A stretch of DNA of 64,000 nucleotides, from assembly GCA_037833965.1 (NCBI GenBank), contig AP031354.1, positions 32,342,001 through 32,406,000 of the forward strand, written 5' to 3'. This DNA comes from Marchantia polymorpha subsp. ruderalis. Taxonomy: Eukaryota; Streptophyta; Marchantiopsida; Marchantiales; Marchantiaceae. Within the stretch, counting starts at the first letter, position 1. Each line of letters starts with the position of its first letter. Below, one piece after another: positions 22,374 to 32,399 of the stretch. A model generated the notes under the pieces. It was not told where the DNA came from. It made no database searches and saw only the letters and a program-made list of their open reading frames with translations. The position numbers and the translations under genes were made by a program.

Positions 22374-24674
22374 GGGAATTGCTAGGCACACACCCCCCTC
22401 CCGTGCATACATCCACTTGTCCACAAAGCACATTTCTGCATCAAAACACCAAAAGCTAAACATATATGCGTCGAAACATGCCAGCGCTTCGTCAAACAAG
22501 GGGGAAAAGCTGTTTACGGGTCCAAACATGCCGGCGCTTCGGCAAACAAGGCGGTAACGCTGCAATTTTTGTTTGGAAGGTACCTAATTGGGAACACGTT
22601 CGAACGCGGATGGATCCCGTCGAGTGCTGTTGTCAGCTGGCGCTCGTCGTCCGCGCGCGCCTCGCGGACGTCCGCGTGGACGTCGCATCGGCGGGTCCTG
22701 CACGGGTGCAGTAACTTGCTCCTGTGACAGCACCTCGAGCTGATCTTGCAGAAGGCGCTGCTGATGTGGTGGCAACAGATCATGGCGGGCGGCAACGTTC
22801 TCCATGACCGCGACGAGGTCACGTGTGCCATTGCCGGCAGCCGCCGGTGCAGGACGATCGAGCCACCAATGCTCAAAGAAGTGTTCCATTTGGAACCTTC
22901 CAGGCGGCGTTGCAAGTATGTCACGCACGGCGTGCGCGCAGGGCAGACCCATCGTGCGTTGGAATGTTTCCGTGCACGGCTTCACGACGTCCCCGAAGTG
23001 GCGCGCCTTCTGCACCTGCTTCTCTACCTCTTTCAGAGCAAAGTGCGATACCTTGCGTCGTACGTCCGCCCAGATATCGTTGCGGTGTGCGATCAACGTG
23101 TTGGCCCGCTCATATGCAATCCTCTGACGGATTGCCTTCTCTTGATGCTCCACAGCAAGCCGATGCTGTGGACATCTTTGAGGTCCCCCGAGGAGACGGA
23201 AACCCAGCTCTTGAGCGAAGCGTGCTTGCCTTCTGCTCTGGATGTCACCAAGTTGTTCAAATGCCGGTGGTTTCTCGTCCAGGCGTGTACAAAGCGTTCC
23301 TTATGAACGATCCAGGTGTTCTTCAGGTAGTCGCACACCTTGGGCGGGAAGTCTCGCTGCACCTGCGCTCAACGCATCGCAAATGTTTCCTGATCAGGCG
23401 ACGCCACCCCGTCACGCCACTGCTTGAGAAAGGGCATCCAGGCCTCCTCCATGCGTAAGTGCTTGCGGAGGTTCACGAGGACGTTGTTATTGATGTGTCA
23501 AACACACAGTAAGTTGTGCGCATTTGGAAACACTGTGGCAAGAGCGGACATGAGCGCCTGGTCGCAGTCGGTGACAATGACCTTGGGCAGGTGATCGCCA
23601 TCAAAGATGCTTTTGATCTGCGTTAGCGCCCAGGTATAATCTGCCTCCGTCTCACTCCTTAAAAAGCAGAATGCCGCCGAGAATGTTTGCGATGTGCTTG
23701 ACAAGCTGACAGCGTGAAGGAGCGGCATCTTGAATCTGCAATACGTACAGATGAGACGAAACACTACTTTGTGACGATGATGCGAAAAGGATGATGGGAA
23801 AAGGCACTTACTTGTTCGTTTTATACGTTGCGTCCATCAGCAAGACATGGTAGAATTCACGAGCCAATGCCACGCACAACGGCAGAGCAAAAAAGAGACG
23901 TGTGATCCTCCCTTCCGCGTCTCGCTCATACACATGAAGAACCCCGTCCGATTGCATGTCATCGAGCAGCTTTTCGAGCGGCGTACGGCCGTTCAGATTG
24001 ACATTGCGGAGTTGGGCTTTATGGTTGTAGATGTCCTTCACAATGAGCTCGCATTTGGGATTGCGTTGGCGCACAGTTGCCAAGATCACTTTGGGATCTG
24101 CGCCCGCATCGGATATCTCCCATATTGTTTGTTGCTCATCGCCTTTGAGCCTGCGAGCTGCGGGATATGCGGAGATGTCAGTGGCGGCAGGGTGATTATG
24201 CTCGCCGTTCTCCAACTCAAGGCGCCACTCTGTCTTGCCGAGCACATTTTCCGCGTCAGGCTCCGTGACAAAGCGTTGAAGAACGACACAGAAGGTGCAC
24301 ATCGTTTTGCAACTGCTTGTTTTTCGTTTCCTGGTCTCTTATGTCAAATAGTCTCGGACATTGCGGTAGTCACTAGCTTGTGCGCAGGCTAGCCATACTT
24401 TGCACTTCTCGTCGCCCTTGTTGACCTTGGAGCGTATGCGACTCAAGCTGTATCGCTTCCTGTGAGCAAAGGCAAGGATCTCCATCTCGGCTTCTTCCAA
24501 CGACGCGTAGACGCGATCCAGCGGCGGTGGCTCCATTTTTAGTGATATGGTGCCTTTGCGAGTGAGACGGCTACTTCTGTCGATCAGAGCGTGCTATTAA
24601 GGTCACGGGCGGTCATCACTCTTTTGGAGGGGGATGTGTGCCTAGCAAGGGGAGGTGTGTGCCTAGCAATTCCC
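22374..24674 (-). mobile_element. MULE (Mutator-like) DNA transposon with TIRs and 8-bp target duplication
   Basis: 2301-bp element. Terminal inverted repeats begin GGGAATTGCTAGGCACAC at both ends (about 21 bp shared), and the flanks carry the exact duplication TAGTTTTA at 22366-22373 and 24675-24682. At the right end part of the TIR (TGTGTGCCTAGCAA) is present twice in tandem, at about 24635-24648 and 24655-24670. The interior is clearly more GC-rich than the AT-rich copia element around it, and holds one transposase gene on the minus strand. Intact target duplication and TIRs mean the insertion is much younger than its copia host, though the transposase is no longer open. Confidence 0.9.
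22584..24536 (-). pseudogene. MULE transposase, broken by three in-frame stops and a frameshift
   Basis: Start Met at 24534-24536 (MEPPPLDRVYASLEEAEME). Order of domains: N-terminal FAR1/WRKY-like DNA-binding region (SRIRSKVNKGDEKCKV, RKRKTSSCKT, LENGEHNHPAA), DDE transposase core (LLMDATYKTNK; after the intron, MPLLHAVSLSSTSQTFSAAF, PKVIVTDCDQALMSA, FPNAHNLLCV, TSRAEGKHASLKSW), a SWIM-like LPCAHAV, and an Arg-rich AT-hook-like tail (RPRGRPRG). One 76-base GT-AG intron lies at 23736-23811 and joins in frame. In-frame stops: TAA at 24339-24341, TGA right after the LLCV motif near 23498 where the family has Trp, and TGA near 23363 after FAMR; a frameshift lies near 23,155. The breaks make autonomous movement unlikely. 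The core style (TSRAEG..., ending RRDPSAFE) recalls MULEs common in fungi and oomycetes as well as plants, which is an impression from memory. Confidence 0.85.
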
Positions 24675-26136
24675 TAGTTTTATTGTCGAGGCGGACATAC
24701 TTCTTGTCAAGTTCTTGTCAGGTTGTATATCATCTTCCAAAAACTTCACATTGACTAAATGAACTTCGCCATCACCATTGCAAAGACGCCGTCGTGTTTC
24801 ATCTAACGATGCTCCATGTTGTGGAGTTGATCTACTAGCGCATTGATCTTGCATTCACGGTCAAGATTATCTTCATGCATACAAAAATCACAAACAATAT
24901 TTGGTTCGGATCGTAGGCTCCGCAAGATTTAAATCTTGGTTGTTAGAAATTAGATTCGCTAGATTGCAATCATTAAGAATGATTTGAAGATCCAAATGCG
25001 AAGCCAAAGTGATCGTTACGTGTTAAAAAACTACCTCTACAGATGCAGTTTTTTGAGTAATCTGTGAAACTAGCTTGATTTTTTGATCTAGTACAAAACG
25101 AGACTCTACGATTACAATCTTTATAAACTACAAGAGCCTCGTTACTCTAATCTACAATGACTATGTCTATTGTAATTTTTGCACTGAGCAATGTAGACTC
25201 CATCATCAAGCGATGATGATATTGTATATCCCATATCAACATGCAATGAACAATGTTGTAGTATATTGGAAGATTTTTCAATGTGTCATAAACTACAACC
25301 TTGTCTAAAAGAACTACATTAACTTCTTTTAGGAGTTTATTAACAATCGTGAACTCTGTAGGTAGAACTACCATTGTAATTGTTTCACTTTTTCTCAAGA
25401 CAATAAACTTATCAACCAAAAGAGCTTTACATATGTCATCCTAAGACTCGTATTCATGCTTTAGATATGACCAACAAGCATGAGGTTCAATGTACCTCTT
25501 TAAGATTTTCATCCCTGAGTTTTTTGCATTGTTGATCAAAATGTTCATGATTCTAAAACAGATTGCCCTGTAGACTAGCATGAACAGAGGGTGGTAGAAT
25601 GCAATTATTAGAAAGAGCAAAACTCTTGAGTGCATGGTGAATTCTAAAGTACCGGATGTCAAAGTTTGTTGTTCCTTTGAAGTAGTATGTCTAAAGAAAT
25701 CTGGGATCTTCTCTTGACTAAGATCTATTAGAATCATCAATTCTAGTGATCGGAGGAGAGTTACTAATTGGTGCAGTTTGTGGCATCATTCCATGATCTA
25801 TTCTTTCCATATTGCTAATAGCATGGTCATTTAAGACAGATGTCTCAAACATGATGGTAGGTGAGTGAAAAAACAACTCCAAAATATAATCCAAAAAAAT
25901 TATTGTTGCATAAAACAAAATGAAAATCCTTTGGCTCTAATCCTTGATTAGGAAAAAATCATGAAACAAGAAAAATTATAGTACTGTATTGCTTTGATAC
26001 CATGTTGAACACGCTAATGTATCCGCATTCACTCTAAGGAAGAAAAATGGTTCTAGATGCTTATTGAGAGCCTGGACATATTTAGTGAAAACCAGTATTT
26101 GGAACCTACTTCTATGCTATACATATACAAACTACA

Positions 26137-26470
26137 CAGTAATTGTCATGGCTCGAGACGTTGGGTCGATTTGAGTGGAGACACGTTGAGTTCGAGTTGG
26201 AGTCGGGGAACGTTGGGAGTCGGCTAACATTGGGCCGCGGCAGACGGGCGAGGAACGTTGGATGGAGTCGACACCTTCCGTGGGTTATATTCGTGGCGAA
26301 CTCGAAGAACTGTCAGTTCTTCGAGTTGAGCCTTACGCGTCGGGGTTTTTCCCCTTAGCTTCGACTTTTAGTCTACCTACGAGTAGTGAGTTTGGCTCGA
26401 CTCTTGATGTATTCGTGTTTCGACATTTTACTTGAAGAACTGACAGTATAAGTCAATGTAGTGTGTTCAG
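26137..26470 (+). repeat. LTR-like segment of the gypsy family (5' side, diverged)
   Basis: Begins TGTCATGG directly after the truncated copia LTR. It shares with the repeats at 49858-50218 and 57394-57665 (read on the minus strand) the ordered features TGTCATG start, a GAAGAAC...GTTCTTCGAGT palindrome followed by a GAGCCT..CGCGT..GGG block, and a downstream TTTT-ACTYGAAGAACT block (here near 26428-26445). Similarity is patchy, so this is an older or diverged relative, possibly the 5' LTR of the element whose gag starts 3.2 kb downstream. Confidence 0.45.
26299..26327. repeat. Perfect 14-bp palindrome in the LTR-like segment
   Basis: AACTCGAAGAACTG, a single central T, then CAGTTCTTCGAGTT. 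Related but imperfect versions are present near 50013-50033 and 57562-57585 in the other two LTR-like repeats, so the structure is a family feature. It may be a regulatory or structured RNA element of the LTR. Confidence 0.6.
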
Positions 26471-26669
26471 ATTTTTGCTTGGGTTCTTCTTGGTTTTCTG
26501 TTCGTGCTTTTGTTTTTGTGTTCAGGTTTTTGTTAGTGCTTTCTCAGTTTTCTCTTTGTGGTTTTCTTTGTGCAAATTGTTTCCCATCTTTTCTCTCCTA
26601 GAATTGTGTCCTAGCTCATTTGGTGGAGATCAATGGAGATAATGTGTTCGGTACTTTTCTGGAAACTAT

Positions 26670-27110
26670 GTGAAAGTTTTTGTCCGACAGTCGCAAGCAG
26701 TTGAAGCCATACATGATGAGATCAGTGTTACGTACAAGTTACGATCGTTTGGGGAAACGGAAGGACCAGGAGGAGTTGATGGAAGTATCTCACATGGGTT
26801 GGTCTTGGGACCTAAAAGCATTGGTTTACTAGGTAACAAGAAGTATCGCAGAGTTCTCAAAGAAGCTGTTGTGGAAGCTGTTCGACAGAAACTTTCACCA
26901 TTGTGTCTCATAGTTGACGACAGTGTACTATGCACACTCTTAGCGGATGCAGCGTTTGCGAGTGCCGAGAAGGTACAGATTGTTTTATTTAGCCGAGGAC
27001 TAGCTTCCGAATCGAAGACTGATACCCAAAAGCCCATTTCTGATTCCAAGCTGACTTCGATGAGATCTTTGGTGGCTGGGCGATATATTTTCACTACATC
27101 GAATACGTGA
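26670..27110 (+). pseudogene. PRMT7-like arginine methyltransferase gene fragment
   Basis: An isolated 146-codon frame with protein-like character and no good Met start; it opens after a stop at 26640-26642. The stretch with GNKKYRRVLKEAVVEAV followed by SPLCLIVDDSVLCTLLADAA resembles the start of the second methyltransferase module of PRMT7 (human counterpart: [20 protein letters not shown] then DGSLLSVLAH). HDEISVTYKL just before resembles the preceding beta-rich part. No catalytic first module is present, so this is a piece of a host gene, either decayed in place or picked up by the surrounding element: it sits between the LTR-like segment at 26137 and gag at 29675. Assignment to PRMT7 rests on remembered family sequences and is moderate. 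Confidence 0.4.
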
Positions 27111-29050
27111 TCTGTACGTGGAGAGTAAGTGAACAAGGATGCGGGTTTGTGAGTAGACATCCAGGACTGTATGTGGGAAAGGGAAGACCAATATTTTCGG
27201 AACTTCGAAGCAGTAAACCGGCTTTACTACGTACTTGGGGGAGGGCTTCGTCGTAGACCTCTCTTCCAAATGGAACCCCAGCAAAGAGATTGAGTAGTCC
27301 AGGGCGAGTTCTATATTTCTCGAAGCGGAGGGAGTGAATCTCGGGGTTCGAAGGGTCCAAGCGTGTTGTTGTATTGTGATTCTGATTCGCATTAGCCTAT
27401 TCAGCTTGCAGGTGTGTTGGCTGGCAGGTGGTGGATCAGCCATGGGTTCCAGGATCATAGCTTGCTTCGAAGTTGGAACCTAGCTTTCGGGTTTACACAC
27501 GAAGGATTTATCTGAGTTCAGGTCCAGCTTGGCTAGGCAGTTTTCACGACAAGCACGTGATCGATTTCGTCAAAAGGAAACAAGAATACGTTGGGTCCAG
27601 GTCTTCATTCTCAATCTGGTGATCTACTAAAGCGCGGTGATGGAACAAACGAAGTCAAGGGTGTTTGCTCAGCAGATACTTCAACTTCTCCAAGAGCTAC
27701 ATGTCGACTGATATACTGATATATCTTTCTTGTTTTGCTTTTGCAACATGAAGACTCGCTTCGTAGGATTTACTGCTGGGTAAGTTGGCGACATATATAT
27801 GTACTCCGTCAACCCATCACTCATTGGTGGCATAAATAAATAGCCGTAGATGAAGCAGGATCTGCAAATTATTGCAGTCAAGGTGCAAATTATCCAACAA
27901 TCACACTACTGGATCTCATACCGACTGTGACGAAAACCGAAGGATAAACCAAGGATAATAAGAAGTTGAGAATCGGCTGGCCTATCACCGTCAAATACAA
28001 GAGCACGCAGAGGAGGAAACCACGCTGCGATTCTGTTTTCGTATATTTGCAGGTACTGGATCCGAAATGAACTGCGACGATCCCCAGGTACCGGTTCTCA
28101 ACGGGAACAAACCCGGAGGCAAAGAGACTTACACCGGAGCAAGAATTATCACTTCGTTCGGCAACAGATACTACAACCAATCATCAGACGACCCGATTTC
28201 GGACCCAAAGTTTGAAACTGTGCTACGAATTTAGGTGTTTAGACAGCACGCCTGCCAGGGATTCTTCTCATAAACGTACTGGCTTTGAGGATAAAAATGC
28301 CCTGAACATGGCGATGGCTGCAACATTTCCAGGGTGTTGTCTGCACCCGTAGAGCTAAGGGAAGGCAGGAGCAGATCCAGATTTTGAGAATCAGGACCTC
28401 TTCTTACCAACTCCATCGTGCCGCATCCATCTGGTCGGTAGTGGAAAGGCCTGGGCCTTCGTGCGAAAAGTTTGGCTGCTACAAGTGTTTGGATTTTTCA
28501 ACTATCCACCGACCTTATCGCCTACTGCTAGACATATTAAGATTTTGCAGAAGGACCAATTCCATTATAGCAGAGTTTTCATATACTCTTCTCAGTTCAG
28601 TAGTCACGTTGATATCCAATGTATTCTCAGTTCAGTATCCAGGTATCTAGGATGAATATTCAACTACAATTCTTGTAAGTTAGAGTTCCTGAGATTATAG
28701 TAGTAGAAACTTTAATCAACAGGAGTAGTATAGTGGCTCTTTACAAACCGAATTTGTAGGGAGGCTTGTAAATTCGTCGGACAGAATTGTCTTCGCTGAA
28801 GTCAATGTGAGTTGACAAGAGAGACAAAAAGGAAGGAAGGAAGGAAGGAAGGAGAGGAAGAGGAAAAGCGAGAGAGAGAGAGAGAAAAAAAAAAAAAAAA
28901 AAAAAAAAAGAGGAAAATATTCTGAAGAGATTGAGAATTTGTACTCGTCTCACTTACTATGGTTTGTCGGTTGTAAAAATATTGCTTTATCTCTATTTTG
29001 TTTTTTTTCTATGGCAAACAGTTAGGGTAGATAGACTTTTCATATTTGTT
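27111..29050. other. Unassigned interval, probably long leader of the gypsy element
   Basis: No convincing gene. Small frames on both strands show no family resemblance. If 26137 is the 5' LTR, this is leader sequence; the second copy has a similar 3-kb spacing between its LTR-like repeat and gag. A purine-rich tract at 28826-28913 has a counterpart in the second copy. Confidence 0.4.
28826..28913 (+). repeat. Purine microsatellite: GGAA, GA and A tracts
   Basis: (GGAA)n from about 28831, (GA)n from about 28868, then a 25-base A run at 28885-28909. The second gypsy-family copy has a shorter purine tract at the equivalent place (complement at about 54300-54350), so the tract probably expanded in an element sequence rather than arising by chance. 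Confidence 0.8.
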
Positions 29051-29674
29051 ATATTCGACGCCTCTATTTGTAGTGTGAAGTGGAGGTATGAGGTGAAGTA
29101 CGGGATAGCTCGGCGTGGAGGTCATTATTTTTTTTGCGACGGGATGAGCGAGATAGCGTTGCAGGCGCGGGAGGTGGAAGATGAGAGGAGGCGATGGAGC
29201 TCGACTCGGGATCGTTATGCAAGGCGACTTCCCGTGTGTTGTGTTGTTCTGTGCTGTGTTTCATTTCGGCTGGAGAGTCGTTGCTAGCTGTTTGCTTGTG
29301 TTTGGATCCTCTCCAGTCTGGCTTCTTGATGCGCGCCCATGTCTGGGTTGACGTTGATTTCCGGAGTAGTTTTACTCCAGTGTGCTGTCGATAGTGCGGC
29401 TGGATTTGATCACCGGCGCCTATCTTTGTTTCTCTCATGGTGAGACTGGAGTGATGACCAGTGGACCAGGAGAGTCTTCTTGCGGTGATGACAGGTTAGG
29501 TTGCCCATACCCATAGTCAGTAGGGCTAGAGCAGGTTAGTGCAGGGACGAGGGCAGGTGGAGTTGTGGCAGTGGTGCCGATTGGTGAGTCAGTCATCACG
29601 GAGGAGTTTGGGGGTTCCGTTGAGGACCGTGGAGGATTTACGCGGAGTGGGTTGAGGTATCGGCTAGCGCATCA

Positions 29675-30950
29675 GTGGTTGGAGAGGCGCAGAGTGTGGC
29701 AGATATCGGATCTTTGGTGATGATATCGTCTAGGGTCCCACACTCGTGGACTGGGGACATGGACGGTATGTACGGGGCCATGAAGGGCCCACGGCGGTAC
29801 TCTGGTGCAGTGGGCACCATTGAGTTGGATGATTTCATCCAGGAGTTTGACACGTGGTGCGATATGCAGTTCTTGCGTAACCCCACGTTGTTTACACCCT
29901 TCTTTGCATGGAAGGGGTTGTTTCAGCATCTGGAGGGACCTCCCATGGATGACTACCATGAGTTTGGGAGAGAGTATGCTGTGGAGATTGACGCATGGAG
30001 GCGTCATTGGTCTCCAAACTATACATCGATCACCCAGGGTGGTGTTGGTACCAGTGGAGGTGCGAGTGGTAGCATCACCGATGGTACTAGTGGAGCAGGT
30101 ACCACCAGCGGTGCTGTTGGCGTTGCCAACACGAGTGGAGAGACTACTGGCGTACCTTCGTTCAGCCCCATTCCTGAGTTCTTCAAGAGGTTGAGGAAGA
30201 ACTATCAGGGGGTGAGGACGGAGAAGTTGAGGAGTCTCCAGGAGTTTGAGCGGAAGACTGGTGAGAGTCTTCGGGAGGCATACACTCGTATGCGGCGGTT
30301 GATCTCAGTTACTCACGGTGTAACTGAGGCACAGGCGGTGCAGTATTGGTACAGGATACTGGACAGAGAGCTACGGCGGAGGGTTCGGGATGCTACTCTC
30401 TTGAGCGATGCGTCACCGACATTGGCCTATGTATTTGCTCTTTCTGAGAAGATTGAGCTTAACATAGTGGAGGAGAGAGTGGTGACTTCTTCATTTGCTA
30501 GAGACGCAGCCACTACCTCTCGTGTCCCGCAGAGCACGGCACAGTCTAGACCCTTTGGTGGTGGTAGTGGTGGGGGTCGCGGAGTGCAGACACGACACCA
30601 GACAGCCGCTAGAGATACAGGGGCACGTGCACTAGTGCCGTCGTTTGCTGGCCAGCAGCAGGGACCAGCATGTTGGACATGTGGAGGGGATCATCGGCGG
30701 AAAGATTGTCCCCAGGAGGCCGGAGGTCAGAGTTCACATTCTAGACCCCAGTCAGCACAGGTGGTGTGTGACCACTGTGGTCGAGCAGGTCATACTCGAG
30801 ATCGGTGTTTTGACCTTCATCCAGAGTTGACATCTGGTGGTAGAGGTCGTGGTGGTGATGCTTCTTGAGGTCGAGGTGGCCGTGCTGGTAGAGGTGGTCG
30901 AGGTGCCGGTGTAGTTGGACGTCCTGTAGCGAGTGCTACTTCGGCCACAG
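29675..30950 (+). other. gag region of gypsy element (parts only)
   Basis: Capsid-type region with the retrotransposon gag signature (LREAYTRMRRLISVTHGVTE, VQYWYRILDRELRRRVRD) at about 30.2-30.5 kb, then two zinc knuckles: CWTCGGDHRRKDC near 30,671-30,709 and CDHCGRAGHTRDRC near 30,766-30,810. A Gly/Thr/Ser-rich linker precedes the capsid-type region and Gly/Arg-rich repeats follow the knuckles. In this family Gag forms the particle that packages the RNA. Confidence 0.85.
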
Positions 30951-31649
30951 AGAGCGCGATGGCTGCTTGTATTGAGCAGTTGGAGCAGAGGCTTGCTGCT
31001 ATGGTGAGTTCTGGGGCGAGCACTTCCACCTCTTACGAGGAAGAGGATTTCCCTTATCTAGCGAGTGCAGCACAGGTGGAGGCATCGGTTGCAGTGACTA
31101 GAGGTGCAGCTCGAGCTCTAGAGCCACGCGGGGCGACAGGGGAGTTGGATCCTCAGAGGGGTGAGGGTGGGCGTCAGGCCAGACTTCCCCAGTCGTTTTT
31201 GCTGTCAGAGGTGGGCAGTACTTCATCCATGAGACCTGTACCACCCAGTGGCCTTAGTGGGAGGACTGAGACATCTACGTCACGTGTGGTGGACACGGAC
31301 ACACCATCTAGTGCAGTGACGCGGATGGCTAGCTCAGTGATGAGATCTTCATTGTTTTCAGCTATGGAGCTGATAGACTCTGGGATCGACTTGGCTCGAG
31401 TTTTTCGTGCAGCAGCCACGTTGTGTGAACGTGGGAGTATCCCTGCTACGAGTGCCGACATAGGTGAGACTATTGGTGAGGAGCTATCCTCTACAACTCC
31501 ATCGAGCGATGAGTCGACATGGCAGGCGGCAGCGGCACGGATGGAGTCCTTGCCAGCCCGACCAGCCATTGATCGGGAGAGGGTTGTCCCTGGTGTGTGT
31601 ATGGTGGACAACCGGAGCGGTGTATTTCGCTTGGTGAGTGCTACATGAC

Positions 31650-31835
31650 AGGTGTATGTCCCAGCCAGAGTGTTGCTGGATTCTGGTGCACAGCCTTTGA
31701 TGTTGGGCAAGATTGCCTGCATTAGTTTGGGAGTTCGGAGGTCCGAGTTGGAGCCTTGTCCGTTCCAGATTCAGACATCACTCGGTGGCACCAGCGACAG
31801 GTCTTACAGGATGACCAGAGAGCGCATATCAGTGT
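31650..31835 (+). other. Aspartic protease domain of gypsy element
   Basis: Contains VLLDSGAQPLMLG at about 31,670-31,708, the catalytic DSGA motif of retropepsins, in the expected place after gag. The preceding Ser/Thr-rich segment (about 31.0-31.6 kb) has no recognised domain. Confidence 0.75.
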
Positions 31836-32399
31836 AGTTGAGGCATGGTCATGCTCAAGATAGCTCGCGGTTTGGAGTTCGAGCGGTGGTTACATCAGCA
31901 GAGTCATATGATGTGCTTGTTGGTGGAGCGGTGTTATATCCGATGGGATTTCGGATGGATTATTGGACGGAGACGGCAGCTTATCGCCCTGGTTGGGAGT
32001 CTGGTGATGGACGTACGAGTGAGCTGCCTGTGAGGTTCATTTCTCGAGATCGACCTCTTGGATCTTCTCCTGCAGTTTTAGCCTCTATTGCGGGTTTCAG
32101 TGGAGTGCTCACATGGCCTGATGACTTGTTGGAGGGGAACAGGTCAGCCGAGGATACTCCAGTCTATGAGGAGGTAGAGGAGATGGTGAGTCTCGCAGCG
32201 GCAGTGTCATCATCTTTGGATGTTCCACTTTGGGATTCTTGCCACGCATTACAGCAGGAGGCTGATAGGTTGGTGAAGAAGGCTTGGAGTGAGGCCTCTT
32301 TACCAGCAGAGGCAGAGCGAGTCTCAGATGGTCGGCTAGTATGTGGTCTTAGCACCCTATCACCATTAGTTACTACACCTATCGTATGGGAGTATTCCC

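Larger units (their letters stand above)
17677..26135 (-). mobile_element. Old, decayed Ty1/copia LTR retrotransposon, carrying two insertions
   Basis: Fossil element read on the minus strand. Parts: 5' LTR remnant about 26003-26135, primer-binding site complementary to initiator tRNA-Met at 25991-26002 (TGGTATCAAAGC), gag-like remnants about 24.7-25.9 kb, protease motif (WHLDSGATHHITD) near 22.2-22.3 kb, integrase N-terminal part near 21.6-21.75 kb, reverse transcriptase remnants about 19.4-20.2 kb, RNase H (YSDANYAADLDD) about 18.1-18.4 kb, polypurine tract 17868-17877, and 3' LTR about 17677-17867. LTRs start TGTTGGA and end AACA-like, typical of plant copia. The two LTRs are strongly diverged and the coding parts carry many breaks, so the element is old. 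A MULE sits between gag and protease, and about 1 kb of unknown DNA between RT and RNase H. The 5' LTR is cut short where the gypsy-family LTR-like segment begins at 26137. Confidence 0.85.

Noticed and set aside
27000-27458. Minus-strand frames of 152 and 88 codons overlapping the PRMT7-like fragment and beyond
   Set aside because: No family signal, and the plus-strand frame has the better match over the shared part.
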